Positions 13,278-21,197 of a stretch of 26,461 nt of DNA are shown here, piece by piece. Source of the stretch: a virus; the IMG/VR virus record IMGVR_UViG_3300010885_023593, positions 1 through 26,461 of that record. The stretch is one strand, 5' to 3'. The notes beneath the pieces are model-generated. The model was not told where the DNA came from. It searched no databases and worked only from the letters and a program-made list of their open reading frames with translations. The translations under genes and the position numbers were made by a program. Position 1 is the first letter of the stretch, and every line of letters begins with the position of its first letter.

Positions 13278-15065
13278 ATGGAACAAAATAATTTAACAAT
13301 ATGGCAGAAGTTATCCAAAACGTTTGGACCTAACTCTCTGTTAAGTATGGATGAACCGTCTTATAGACTAGACAAAAAAGTAATACTAAGAACACCAGAT
13401 AAACAAGAGTATGAAAAAGAAAAGTTGCAAATGCAACAAAGTCTATATATTCAAGATAACTGGAAAAAAATAGAAAATAATTTATACGCTCAAGCCGTAT
13501 ATTACGAACCAAATAGGATTTCTGCTTTTTATGATTATGAATCTATGGAATATACTCCAGAAATCTCAACAGCCCTTGACATATACTCCGAAGAATCAAC
13601 AACACCAAATCAAGATGGTTATGTTTTACAAATATATTCTGAATCAAAAAGAGTTAAAGCAATTTTAGCTGATCTATTTAATAAGGTTTTAGATGTGAGT
13701 ATTAACTTACCAATGTGGATTAGAAATACATGTAAATATGGTGATAATTTTGTCTATTTAAAACTAGACCCAGAAAAAGGAATTGTTGGTTGTTTACAAT
13801 TACCAAATATTGAAATTGAAAGATTGGAAAGAGGAATGGAAGCAAGAACTATGACGGCTAATATTGGTTCAGATGTTGAATTTAAACACAAGAATTTAAA
13901 GTTTGTTTGGAAAACCAAAGATATGGAATTTAATACTTGGGAGATCGCACACTTTAGATTACTTGGTGATGACAGAAAACTTCCATATGGTACATCAATG
14001 CTTGAAAAAGCAAGAAGGATTTGGAAACAACTTGTGTTATCTGAAGATGCGATGTTAATTTATCGTACCTCTAGAGCACCAGAAAGAAGAGTTTTTAAAG
14101 TATTTGTTGGGAACATGGATGACAAAGATGTGGAAGCGTATGTACAAAGAGTTGCAAATAAGTTTAAAAGAGATCAAGTTGTTGATAAAAATACTGGTAA
14201 TGTAGATTTAAGATTTAATCAAATGGCTGTAGATCAAGATTATTTTATTCCAGTTAGGGATGCGGCCGCTGCAATGCCAATTGAGACATTACAGGGAGCT
14301 CAAAACTTATCTGAAATCGCGGATATTGAATACATCCAAAAGAAATTAGTTACAGCACTTAGGATTCCAAAAGCTTATTTAGGTTTTGAAGAACCGGTTG
14401 GTGACGGAAAAAATCTATCATTACTTGATATTCGTTTTGCAAGAACAATTAATAAAATTCAAAAAGCAGTAATTGCTGAATTAAATAAAATTGCAATTAT
14501 TCATTTATTTTTACTTGGGTTTGAAGATGAGCTTGGAAATTTTACTTTAGGGCTTACAAATCCATCTAAACAAGCTGATCTGTTAATGATTGATCTTTGG
14601 AAAGAAAAGGTAACACTTTATAAAGATATGGTTACAGAAATTCCAAACACAATACAACCAACATCAGCAACCTGGGCTAAAAAACACATATTTGGATTTT
14701 CTGATGAAGATATTAAACTTGAAATCCAACAAATAAGATTAGAAAGAGCTGTGGCCGCTGAAATCGCAAATACAGCAACAGTTATAACACACACTGGATT
14801 ATTTGATAATGTTGACAAATTATATAAAACTGTATCTGGAGAAACTACGAATGCTGCGGGAGGAGCACCACCAGCAGGAGGAGCACCACCACCACCTCCG
14901 GGAGGTGAAGCACCGGCACCAATGATGGATAGTGTTGAAAAATCCAATCTAAATATACTACTTGAAAGTGATGCTTTATTTGGTGATGAATATATTGATT
15001 TATCAAAAGGTAAAAATTCTTTAGGTCAGATTGAAGAAGAACTTGAAAAATTACTTAATGGTTAA
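13278..15065 (+). CDS. Portal protein (T4 gp20-like)
   Basis: Forms the dodecameric ring at the head vertex through which DNA is packaged. At 595 residues it is somewhat longer than T4 gp20 (524). The family hallmark YRTSRAPERRVFKVFVGNM is present near residues 258-276, as are the preceding segment GTSMLEKARRIWKQL and the downstream PVRDAAAAMPIETLQGAQNL and NLSLLDIRFARTI segments. The extra length is mainly an N-terminal extension and a C-terminal Gly/Ala/Pro-rich linker (GGAPPAGGAPPPPPGG, about 535-550), followed by a short acidic tail. It lies 39 bp after the small Thr-tract gene, with an A/T-rich leader but no exact ATATTTAT or Shine-Dalgarno sequence. Confidence 0.96.
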   Translation: MEQNNLTIWQKLSKTFGPNSLLSMDEPSYRLDKKVILRTPDKQEYEKEKLQMQQSLYIQDNWKKIENNLYAQAVYYEPNRISAFYDYESMEYTPEISTALDIYSEESTTPNQDGYVLQIYSESKRVKAILADLFNKVLDVSINLPMWIRNTCKYGDNFVYLKLDPEKGIVGCLQLPNIEIERLERGMEARTMTANIGSDVEFKHKNLKFVWKTKDMEFNTWEIAHFRLLGDDRKLPYGTSMLEKARRIWKQLVLSEDAMLIYRTSRAPERRVFKVFVGNMDDKDVEAYVQRVANKFKRDQVVDKNTGNVDLRFNQMAVDQDYFIPVRDAAAAMPIETLQGAQNLSEIADIEYIQKKLVTALRIPKAYLGFEEPVGDGKNLSLLDIRFARTINKIQKAVIAELNKIAIIHLFLLGFEDELGNFTLGLTNPSKQADLLMIDLWKEKVTLYKDMVTEIPNTIQPTSATWAKKHIFGFSDEDIKLEIQQIRLERAVAAEIANTATVITHTGLFDNVDKLYKTVSGETTNAAGGAPPAGGAPPPPPGGEAPAPMMDSVEKSNLNILLESDALFGDEYIDLSKGKNSLGQIEEELEKLLNG

Positions 15066-15083
15066 TATTTATAATAAAAATTA
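15063..15083 (+). repeat. Leader repeat copy 1, containing ATATTTAT
   Basis: A 21-bp sequence beginning TAATATTTATAAT and ending AAAATTA occurs here and, identically, at 16539-16559. In both places three bases separate it from an ATG (15087 and 16563). It contains the recurrent octamer at 15065-15072, so both genes probably share promoter and leader signals. Confidence 0.7.
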
Positions 15084-15086
15084 GCT

Positions 15087-15803
15087 ATGAAATTTGGATT
15101 ACTTAAATCAAAAATAGAAAAATGTTTGGTAGAATCATACACAAACAATACAATAAAAAGAGATTTATTTGTCTTTGACCAATTAGTTGCAAAAAATAAA
15201 AATATAAATAAACTTTATTATTTATATGATGAACTATCATCAAAAAAAGGTTTAAATGAATCTATAGCTTCTGATTTTGTAAATCAAAGTATTACTATCT
15301 ATGAAAATATTGTTAACAAAATTTCTAAATCTGATATTGATGACTTAAAATTGTGGGTTAGTGATATTAAAACAAAAAATATTTACGAAGATATTGATAA
15401 TGTTTTTTCTAATAATCTTTTAACATTGGAAAATAAAATTAAAAGTAAAAATATTTTAATAGAAAATCTGAAGAAAAAAGATGAAAATAATGACGAACTA
15501 AAAAATATTAGTATTAATCAAATGGTCCAGATTGCAAATAAAACTGTAAAAAATTATTTGTCATCACTAAATGAAAATGAAAAAATAAAATTAGAATCAA
15601 TATTATCAGAGTCGGACGAAAAGTTAACTTTAAAATATGAAATAATTAAAGAAGATGTTGTTGACAAATTAAATGATTTAAAATCTAAAGAAACTGACAA
15701 TGATATTAAATCTAAAATAACAGAGACAATAACAAAAGTTAAAAACGAAAAATACGATAAATTAAATTACTTTAAACTACAAGAATTAAATAGAAATATT
15801 TAA
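15087..15803 (+). CDS. Putative prohead core protein in the gp67/gp68 position
   Basis: A 238-residue, Lys/Asn/Glu-rich, largely helical protein (probable coiled coils around residues 100-160 and 190-230) without recognised family. It lies between portal and prohead protease, where T4 carries the small prohead-core genes 67 and 68. The N-terminus, KSKIEKCLVESYTNN, contains L-V-E16|S17, compatible with cleavage by the phage protease near its start. A core or scaffold role is therefore inferred from position and composition. Its last 4 bp overlap the convergent bS21 gene. The leader is the duplicated sequence at 15063-15083. Confidence 0.8.
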   Translation: MKFGLLKSKIEKCLVESYTNNTIKRDLFVFDQLVAKNKNINKLYYLYDELSSKKGLNESIASDFVNQSITIYENIVNKISKSDIDDLKLWVSDIKTKNIYEDIDNVFSNNLLTLENKIKSKNILIENLKKKDENNDELKNISINQMVQIANKTVKNYLSSLNENEKIKLESILSESDEKLTLKYEIIKEDVVDKLNDLKSKETDNDIKSKITETITKVKNEKYDKLNYFKLQELNRNI

Positions 15804-15985
15804 TTATTTGATTGTAATTTTTGTCTATAGATTGCTTTGTTTAACAAGTCTCTCCTCTCAACTGATTTTTTTGTAAATTCCTTTCTATAATTTAGATGTG
15901 AATTTTGACGAGTTTTTATAACTTTACTCTTTAACTCTTTAAGAGCTCTTTCTATGTCGTTTTTTTTTACCGGGACTATTAACAT
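15800..15985 (-). CDS. rpsU: 30S ribosomal protein bS21, phage-encoded
   Basis: A 61-residue basic protein that matches bS21 along its length: start MLIVPVKKNDIERALKELK, middle KSVERRDLLNKAIYRQKLQ. bS21 joins the small subunit near the 3' end of 16S rRNA and affects initiation. In Flavobacterium a tyrosine of bS21 (Tyr54 as I recall) helps hide the anti-Shine-Dalgarno; the equivalent Y53 is kept here in KAIYRQ. The gene is antisense within the head operon and overlaps the end of the preceding gene by 4 bp. No purine-rich Shine-Dalgarno precedes its ATG (the leader reads TTTTAATTAAATT). Host rpsU genes of this group are reported to retain one for autocontrol, so the phage copy may escape that control. 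Incorporation into host ribosomes is inferred. Confidence 0.9.
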   Translation of the reverse strand: MLIVPVKKNDIERALKELKSKVIKTRQNSHLNYRKEFTKKSVERRDLLNKAIYRQKLQSNN

Positions 15986-16073
15986 AATTTAATTAAAATG
16001 TTTATTATATTGATATATATTACAAAATTAAGTATTTTTTTAAAAATAAACCAAAGTCACATGGAAAAAAATT

Positions 16074-16541
16074 ATGAAGAAAGGAAAAACTACCAAAATA
16101 AATGGTTTCAGAACATCTAAAGTACATTACGGTACGGTAGATTCAAAAGAATTTAAATCACTATATTTAAACTTACAAACCTGGGTAGAACCAAAAGAAG
16201 AGTATGAAAACTGGAATAGAATTGTTTTAAATATGAATAGATCGGTTAAACATTCAGTATTTCAGAGTATAGATAAAAATTTATTTGATGATAAATTTAT
16301 TGTAGATCTAGACTTAAGAACTAGTGGGTTACACTTAAAAAAGAAATCTTTTATGAATCTAGAAATAAATTTATTTTTAAAACAAGAAATAGATTTTAAA
16401 TCAACAAAATTAAAAAAATCATTAAAAAATATTATAAAAGAAATATATTCCGATATACTAACAAGGAATGAATATTTCAAATTTTACTTAACTAAAAATG
16501 GAAATACTAAGTTAATAAAAATAAAAACCGAAAAGGAGTAA
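16074..16541 (+). CDS. Uncharacterised basic protein before the prohead protease
   Basis: A 155-residue, Lys/Asn/Leu-rich, soluble protein of unknown family. It contains the aromatic segment LQTWVEPKEEYENWNRIV (about 33-50), then VKHSVFQSIDKNLF and a beta-looking stretch, FIVDLDLRTSGLHLK. The C-terminus is basic. An out-of-frame ATG at 16061 opens only a 19-codon frame and is ignored. The gene follows an 88-bp AT-rich spacer shared with the divergent bS21 gene and ends 21 bp before the protease ATG; its 3' end contains AAGGAG, but this is 25 bp from that ATG and not a usable ribosome site. The position suggests a head-assembly role; nothing more can be said. Confidence 0.75.
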   Translation: MKKGKTTKINGFRTSKVHYGTVDSKEFKSLYLNLQTWVEPKEEYENWNRIVLNMNRSVKHSVFQSIDKNLFDDKFIVDLDLRTSGLHLKKKSFMNLEINLFLKQEIDFKSTKLKKSLKNIIKEIYSDILTRNEYFKFYLTKNGNTKLIKIKTEKE

Positions 16542-16559
16542 TATTTATAATAAAAATTA
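16539..16559 (+). repeat. Leader repeat copy 2, containing ATATTTAT
   Basis: Identical to 15063-15083 and again three bases before an ATG (16563). The octamer is at 16541-16548, 14 nt before the start codon. The first three bases are the stop codon of the preceding gene. Confidence 0.7.
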
Positions 16560-16562
16560 AAT

Positions 16563-17279
16563 ATGAAAATTTTAGCACCTAACGAAACTGGTAAGGGCAT
16601 TCTTATTGAATATGATGCAGGATATATAAACCCAAGAGAAAGTGGTAACCATTTTATTATGGAACAAAAAAATTTCTTGGATTATTCAAAACCCTTTGAA
16701 TTTTATGCGGTTTTACAAAAATATAACACACCTAATAGAAACGGTAGAGTATACCCAGAAAAAATCTTAAAAAGAGAAGCTGATAACTATAAAAAGATGA
16801 TTGAGAAAGGAACGTCTCTGTCCGAACTAAATCACCCAGAATCTTCTCTTATTGACCTTGATCGTGTATCACACATAATCACTGAGGTATGGTGGGATGG
16901 TCCGGTATTGTTGGGTAAATTAAAATTACTTACAAGTCCAGGATTTCATGAAAGAGGTATTTGCTCAACAAAAGGCGATTTAGCGGCAAATTACCTTAGA
17001 CAAGGAGTTACACTTGGAATTTCTTCTCGTGGTGTTGGATCACTTAAAAAGGTTGGGGAACAAAATGAAGTACAAGATGATTTTGAATTAATTTGTTTTG
17101 ACCTTGTTTCATCACCATCAACACCTGGGGCTTATTTATTTTTAAATAAAGATGATAGAATGAAATATGAAGAAAATCTAGATGAGGAGAAAAAAATGTC
17201 AATTGAAAGAAATGTTGGTGAAACTGGTAACAAATCTCTTGACTTAATGAAAAAATTGTCTCATTATTTAGAAAAATAA
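16563..17279 (+). CDS. Prohead core protease (T4 gp21-like, S80/U9 family)
   Basis: Serine protease that matures the prohead by cutting scaffold, capsid and internal proteins after [I/L]-x-E; 238 residues against 212 in T4. Catalytic residues fit the family: H91 in SELNHPE, the nucleophile in GISSRGVGS (S154 or S155), and D180 in CFDLVSSPSTPGA. The early segment NTPNRNGRVYPE is also typical. The C-terminal ~30 residues, rich in Lys/Glu, are the kind of tail removed by self-cleavage. It sits in the T4 order: portal, core protein, protease, scaffold, capsid. The leader is the duplicated octamer-bearing repeat. Expected substrates in this window are listed among the findings. Confidence 0.95.
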   Translation: MKILAPNETGKGILIEYDAGYINPRESGNHFIMEQKNFLDYSKPFEFYAVLQKYNTPNRNGRVYPEKILKREADNYKKMIEKGTSLSELNHPESSLIDLDRVSHIITEVWWDGPVLLGKLKLLTSPGFHERGICSTKGDLAANYLRQGVTLGISSRGVGSLKKVGEQNEVQDDFELICFDLVSSPSTPGAYLFLNKDDRMKYEENLDEEKKMSIERNVGETGNKSLDLMKKLSHYLEK

Positions 17280-17283
17280 AATT

Positions 17284-17499
17284 ATGGAACAAGGAGAAAA
17301 ATATTTTGTAGCAAAAATTACATCGGATCTATTAGACAGTGAATCTGGTAGAGTAAAAAAAGTAAAAGAAGAAAAATTAGTATTAGGCTATACACCTACG
17401 GATGTTGAGGCAAAAGTAACAAAAGTATATGAAAATTATACGATGGACTGGAGAATCACATCAATAACTGAAAGTAAAATTGATGAGGTAATAGACTAA
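17284..17499 (+). CDS. Small DUF4494-like protein
   Basis: A 71-residue protein: KYFVAKIT, then a basic RVKKVKEEKLVLGYTPTDVEAKV segment, then a second beta/alpha part ending ITSITESKIDEVID. The layout (strand, short basic turn, a 'valued by position' T-x-x-E-A helix, final strand) resembles DUF4494, a small family common in Bacteroidota and their phages with unknown function. It begins 4 bp after the protease stop, so it is in the same transcript, and it ends just before a strong terminator. No catalytic motif is visible. The family call is from memory of the pattern and is tentative; coding status is good. Confidence 0.6.
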   Translation: MEQGEKYFVAKITSDLLDSESGRVKKVKEEKLVLGYTPTDVEAKVTKVYENYTMDWRITSITESKIDEVID

Positions 17500-17518
17500 T
17501 TAAAAATTATTTTTTTAT

Positions 17519-17546
17519 AAAAGGGGACAAAATTGTCCCCTTTTTT
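17519..17546 (+). terminator. Strong rho-independent terminator after the protease operon
   Basis: Stem AAAAGGGGACAA/TTGTCCCCTTTT with a 2-nt centre (effectively a slightly larger loop), ending in six T. It separates protease and scaffold units. Confidence 0.88.
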
Positions 17547-17576
17547 GTTTTACACCGAATTTTTCTCCAACTACCA

Positions 17577-17584
17577 ATATTTAT
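17577..17584 (+). promoter_or_regulatory. ATATTTAT element before the scaffold gene
   Basis: Recurrent octamer 31 bp past a terminator and 19 nt before the ATG at 17604, consistent with a new promoter for the scaffold. Confidence 0.45.
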
Positions 17585-17603
17585 ATTGTAAAGAAAAATA
17601 TCA

Positions 17604-19199
17604 ATGGGAGAAAAAAACATGATAGAAGACACATTGTTCCAAATAAAGAATTTGGAAGAATCTCTTAAAAAAAACGCACAAGGAATACTTTCGTCAACAA
17701 TGAGGAAAGAAATTAATTCACTAGTAAAAGAATCTCTTATGGAACAAGAAGAGGTTATAGAACCAGAAATGGACCCAGAAGATGTTGCTACAGAAGACCC
17801 AACTATGATGCCTGACGAGACTGGAATGGAAATGGATCCTAATATGGTAGCAGCAGAACCTGAATTTGAGGACCCAGAAATGATGGGTGATGAAAGTTTG
17901 CCTGGAATGGAAACTGGTGACGATGAAACAATAGACATGAGAGACGCCTCTGATGCTGAAGTAATCCGAGTATTTAAAGCCATGGGTGATAATGATGGCG
18001 TTGTAGTTACAAGAGATAACAATATTATCACATTAACAGATGATGACGATGAATACATCATTAAATTAAATGAATCTATGGAAAATTTTGATGAAACAGC
18101 ATTTGACTCAGAACTTGAGGAAATGTATGAAGATGGTACTGAACTAGAAGAAGAAGATGAGGATATGGAATATTCTTTTGATGATGAAGAAGATGATGAG
18201 GATATGGAATATTCTTTTGAAGACGAGGACGAAGAAGATGAGGACGATATGGAAGATTATTCTTTTGAAGACGAGGACGAAGAAGATGAGGACGATATGG
18301 AAGATTATTCTTTTGAAGACGAGGACGAAGAGGTTGAAGGTGTCATGTATGAAATAGAAATGAATGAAGAATCTATGGATGACATTGACATGATGGAAAT
18401 GGATGACGTGATGGAAATGGATGACGTGATGGAAATGGATGACATGGACATGATGGGTTTTGAAGATGACGATGAAGAAGAAGATTATTATGAAGATGAT
18501 GATTTAAACATTTATGAATCTAAAAAAACTAAAAAAAGTTCTAAAGGATTAACCGGAAAAGGACCTAAATTCAAATACGGTCAAGTTACTGATTATAAAA
18601 TGCCTAAACAAAAAGAAGGAACAAAAGGTGTTGGAATGGGTAAAGCTAAATTTAGTTATAAAGATGGTGAAAATCTTGATGGTGAATATAGACCAATAAA
18701 GAGAGGTAAAAAAGTTGAAACTAAAGAAGCTTCAAGAACTTACGGTTCTGGAAGATCGTTTGGTAGAGGTTTACCTAAACCAAAAGCAGCACCAAGACAT
18801 CTTAAAGAAGAGGTAATTGAGTTAAGAACTAAAAATGATGAATACAGAAAAGCACTTGATTTGTTTAGAACTAAATTAAATGAAGTTGCGGTATTTAATT
18901 CAAACTTAGCTTACGCAACAAGATTGTTTACTGAGCATTCAACAACAAAACAAGAAAAGATTAACATCTTAAGAAGATTTGATGATGTTGAAACATTAAA
19001 AGAATCAAAAAATCTTTATAGAGTTGTTAAATCTGAATTATCAAATAATTCTCTTAATGAAAGTGGTTCATTGAATGAGTCAATTGAAAGAACTGTAAAT
19101 AAAACAGCATCGTCTGGATCGGCAGTTAGTTTAATTGAATCTAAAACATATGAAAATCCACAGTTCTTAAGAATGAAAGATTTGATGGGAAAACTATAA
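17604..19199 (+). CDS. Prohead scaffold protein (gp22-like role)
   Basis: A 531-residue protein directly between protease and major capsid genes, the position of T4 gene 22. Residues 1-50 are helical (LFQIKNLEESLKKNAQ), about 50-310 are extremely acidic with Met-rich tandem repeats (DMEDYSFEDEDEE units), 310-395 are basic and Gly/Lys-rich, and the C-terminal ~135 residues are helical (LKEEVIELRTKNDEYRKAL, FNSNLAYATRLFTEHSTTK). The last part matches the C-terminal helical module of T4-like scaffolds in my reading. Abundant [I/L]-x-E sites would let the protease destroy it during maturation. T4 gp22 is only 269 residues, so the acidic insert roughly doubles it. Low complexity makes sequence search difficult. 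Confidence 0.85.
   Translation: MGEKNMIEDTLFQIKNLEESLKKNAQGILSSTMRKEINSLVKESLMEQEEVIEPEMDPEDVATEDPTMMPDETGMEMDPNMVAAEPEFEDPEMMGDESLPGMETGDDETIDMRDASDAEVIRVFKAMGDNDGVVVTRDNNIITLTDDDDEYIIKLNESMENFDETAFDSELEEMYEDGTELEEEDEDMEYSFDDEEDDEDMEYSFEDEDEEDEDDMEDYSFEDEDEEDEDDMEDYSFEDEDEEVEGVMYEIEMNEESMDDIDMMEMDDVMEMDDVMEMDDMDMMGFEDDDEEEDYYEDDDLNIYESKKTKKSSKGLTGKGPKFKYGQVTDYKMPKQKEGTKGVGMGKAKFSYKDGENLDGEYRPIKRGKKVETKEASRTYGSGRSFGRGLPKPKAAPRHLKEEVIELRTKNDEYRKALDLFRTKLNEVAVFNSNLAYATRLFTEHSTTKQEKINILRRFDDVETLKESKNLYRVVKSELSNNSLNESGSLNESIERTVNKTASSGSAVSLIESKTYENPQFLRMKDLMGKL
18162..18335 (+). repeat. In-frame tandem repeats of ~48 bp in the scaffold gene
   Basis: Four units start at 18162 (39 bp), 18201 (45 bp), 18246 (48 bp) and 18294, the last diverging at its end. 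They encode DMEYSF/DMEDYSF followed by acidic runs; unit length grows by whole codons, indicating recent in-frame expansion. Confidence 0.85.
18393..18446 (+). repeat. In-frame 18-bp tandem repeat in the scaffold gene
   Basis: Three units of ATGGAAATGGATGACGTG at 18393, 18411 and 18429, with one base changed in the third, encode MEMDDV/M. Confidence 0.88.
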
Positions 19200-19236
19200 A
19201 AAATAAACGAAAAATTAACTTTTTCAAAAGTAAAGT

Positions 19237-19258
19237 ATATTTATACAATACATAAATA
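19237..19258 (+). promoter_or_regulatory. Candidate promoter elements before the capsid gene
   Basis: ATATTTAT (19237-19244) lies 39 nt before the ATG at 19284, and CATAAATA (19251-19258), matching the NATAAATA form of T4-like late promoters, lies 25 nt before it. Either could drive the highly expressed capsid gene. Confidence 0.45.
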
Positions 19259-19283
19259 AAAATAAAGCTAAAAAAAATTAAAA

Positions 19284-21146
19284 ATGGGAGCATTATTAGA
19301 ATCAGGTCTTGTAGGTAACATTGGGTTAAAACACCTTAAAGTTATCAAAGAAGATACAATTAACAAATGGGACAGATTAGGGTTCCTTGAAGGTCTTAAA
19401 GGCCACCTAAAAGAGAACGTAGCACAATTATACGAAAACCAAGCTTCTCACTTGATTAACGAAGCAACTTCAGAAGGTTCTAACGGAGCATTTGAAACTG
19501 TTGTTTTCCCTATCGTAAGAAGAGTTTTCTCTAAATTGTTAGCTAACGATATCGTTTCTGTACAAGCAATGAATTTACCTATTGGTAAATTGTTCTACTT
19601 TGTACCTCGTATCCAAGGATACCAACAAACTAACCCAACTGATGTTGCTACTCACTATGCACCTGTTGGTTCACCAACAAATCCAGGTACTGGTAATGTT
19701 GGTGCTGGTTATCCACCAAATGCTAACGCATATGCTAAAAATCTTTATGATTTATTTTATGAAGGTTCAGAAGCTGGTTTAGATCCTCCAGGATTATTTG
19801 ATTACTCAAAAGGAAAATGGTCTGCTGTTACAGCATCTACTAGCATGGTAATTTGGGATAATGGTAATTTAACAACTTCTGGCGCTGCTGCAGCTTACCA
19901 AAATGGTAACAGAAGAAAAATTATCGTTAAAATGTGTAACTTTAGAACTTTAGGTGTTGGTGCTGGTAAACTAATCGGACCTGATGGTAACGAAGTTGAT
20001 ACAGAATCTTTCCTTTCTGATTTAAGAATTTTTGCAACATCTAATATTACAACAACTGCTGATACTTGTAATGTTGTTTGGGATGCAGCTAATGGAGTTG
20101 GTAAACCATTATTGTTCAGAGTTGTTACTCAACAATATGGTAAAGGTATCGTTGATTACAATCAAGGACAACCTACACAAACAAGCTTCTTTAACGGTCC
20201 TAACTACGGAAATGGTGGTTCTTACTACGATATCTGTGACGCAACAGGATGTATCTATTTAGAAGTTGACCTTTCTTGTCCAGCGTGTTTTGAGTGTGGT
20301 GACGAATCTTTAGATGGTTACACAGGATCTACATTAGGAGCGTTGAGTGGTACTGAATTAATGGTTATGTATAGAACTTACGAAAATCTTGAGTTCGCTG
20401 AAGAAATTGGTGAGGTATCTTTTGATCTTCAATCAGTAACAGTTTCTGTAACTGAAAGAAAATTAAGAGCACAATGGTCTCCAGAACTTGCACAAGACGT
20501 TGCTGCATTCCATAATATTGATGCTGAAGCTGAATTAACAGCTTTATTGTCAGAACAAGTTGCTGCTGAAATTGATAGAGAAATCTTGAGAGACTTAAGA
20601 AAAGGTGCTGCTTGGAATTTAAGATGGGATTACAACGGATGGAGAAGATTGAGTTTAACAACTTCTTATACTCAAAAAGACTGGAACCAAACTTTGATCA
20701 CAGCAATTAACCAATTGTCAGCACAAATCCACAAGTCTACACTTAGAGGTGGTGCTAACTGGATCATCGTATCTTCTGAGGTTTCTGCAATCTTTGATGA
20801 TTTAGAATACTTCCACGTATCTAACGCGTCTCCTGAGCAAGATCAATACAACATGGGTATTGAAAGAGTTGGTACACTTTCTGGTCGTTACCAAGTGTAT
20901 AGAGATCCTTACTTCCCACCAAATCAAATTTTGATTGGTCACAAAGGAACATCTCTACTTGACACTGGTTACATTTACGCACCGTATGTACCTCTTCAAT
21001 TAACACCTACAATGTATAACCCATTCAACTTTACACCTATCAAAGGTATAATGACGAGATATGCTAAGAAAATGGTTAACAACCGTTTCTATGGTAGAAT
21101 CACAGTTGATGGAGTTAGAACATTTGACTTGAGAGAATTAAGATAA
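19284..21146 (+). CDS. Major capsid protein (T4 gp23-like)
   Basis: Main shell protein, 620 residues (T4 gp23 is 521). The N-terminal propeptide matches T4 style: NKWDRLGFLEG, YENQ, then HLINEATSEG with a predicted cut after E60 (T4 cuts after E65 in FLTEAEIGG). Next come FPIVRRVFSKLLANDIVSVQ and AMNLPIGKLFYF, corresponding to the T4 segments RRAIPNLIA...VQPMNSPTG. The HK97-type core resumes with KLRAQWSPELAQDVAAFH and DAEAELTALL. Between (about 115-355) lies an enlarged insertion with a Cys-rich end (DICDATGC, CPACFECGDE). Codons ending in C appear more frequent than in neighbouring genes, as expected for high expression. It is followed by a strong terminator. Confidence 0.97.
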   Translation: MGALLESGLVGNIGLKHLKVIKEDTINKWDRLGFLEGLKGHLKENVAQLYENQASHLINEATSEGSNGAFETVVFPIVRRVFSKLLANDIVSVQAMNLPIGKLFYFVPRIQGYQQTNPTDVATHYAPVGSPTNPGTGNVGAGYPPNANAYAKNLYDLFYEGSEAGLDPPGLFDYSKGKWSAVTASTSMVIWDNGNLTTSGAAAAYQNGNRRKIIVKMCNFRTLGVGAGKLIGPDGNEVDTESFLSDLRIFATSNITTTADTCNVVWDAANGVGKPLLFRVVTQQYGKGIVDYNQGQPTQTSFFNGPNYGNGGSYYDICDATGCIYLEVDLSCPACFECGDESLDGYTGSTLGALSGTELMVMYRTYENLEFAEEIGEVSFDLQSVTVSVTERKLRAQWSPELAQDVAAFHNIDAEAELTALLSEQVAAEIDREILRDLRKGAAWNLRWDYNGWRRLSLTTSYTQKDWNQTLITAINQLSAQIHKSTLRGGANWIIVSSEVSAIFDDLEYFHVSNASPEQDQYNMGIERVGTLSGRYQVYRDPYFPPNQILIGHKGTSLLDTGYIYAPYVPLQLTPTMYNPFNFTPIKGIMTRYAKKMVNNRFYGRITVDGVRTFDLRELR

Positions 21147-21167
21147 GATATCTTAAACGAATAAGAG

Positions 21168-21197
21168 AAAGGAGACAAGAAATTGTCTCCTTTTTTT
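21168..21197 (+). terminator. Strong rho-independent terminator after the capsid gene
   Basis: Perfect 11-bp stem AAAGGAGACAA/TTGTCTCCTTT with a GAAA tetraloop and a seven-base T run. Confidence 0.92.

Noticed and set aside
16061-16120. ATG at 16061 opening a 19-codon frame before the gene at 16074
   Set aside because: Very short, in a different frame, and no supporting signal; probably chance.
17507-18061. Ser-rich minus-strand frame opposite the scaffold gene
   Set aside because: Its Ser/Ile/Val composition is just the complement of acidic codons (GAT, GAA), and it crosses a strong terminator.
7397-18446. Tandem repeats considered as CRISPR or phage recombination sites
   Set aside because: All are in-frame coding repeats without spacers.
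20365-20661. 98-codon minus-strand frame inside the capsid gene
   Set aside because: Gln/Leu-rich complement of capsid codons; no start signals and overlaps a conserved core region.
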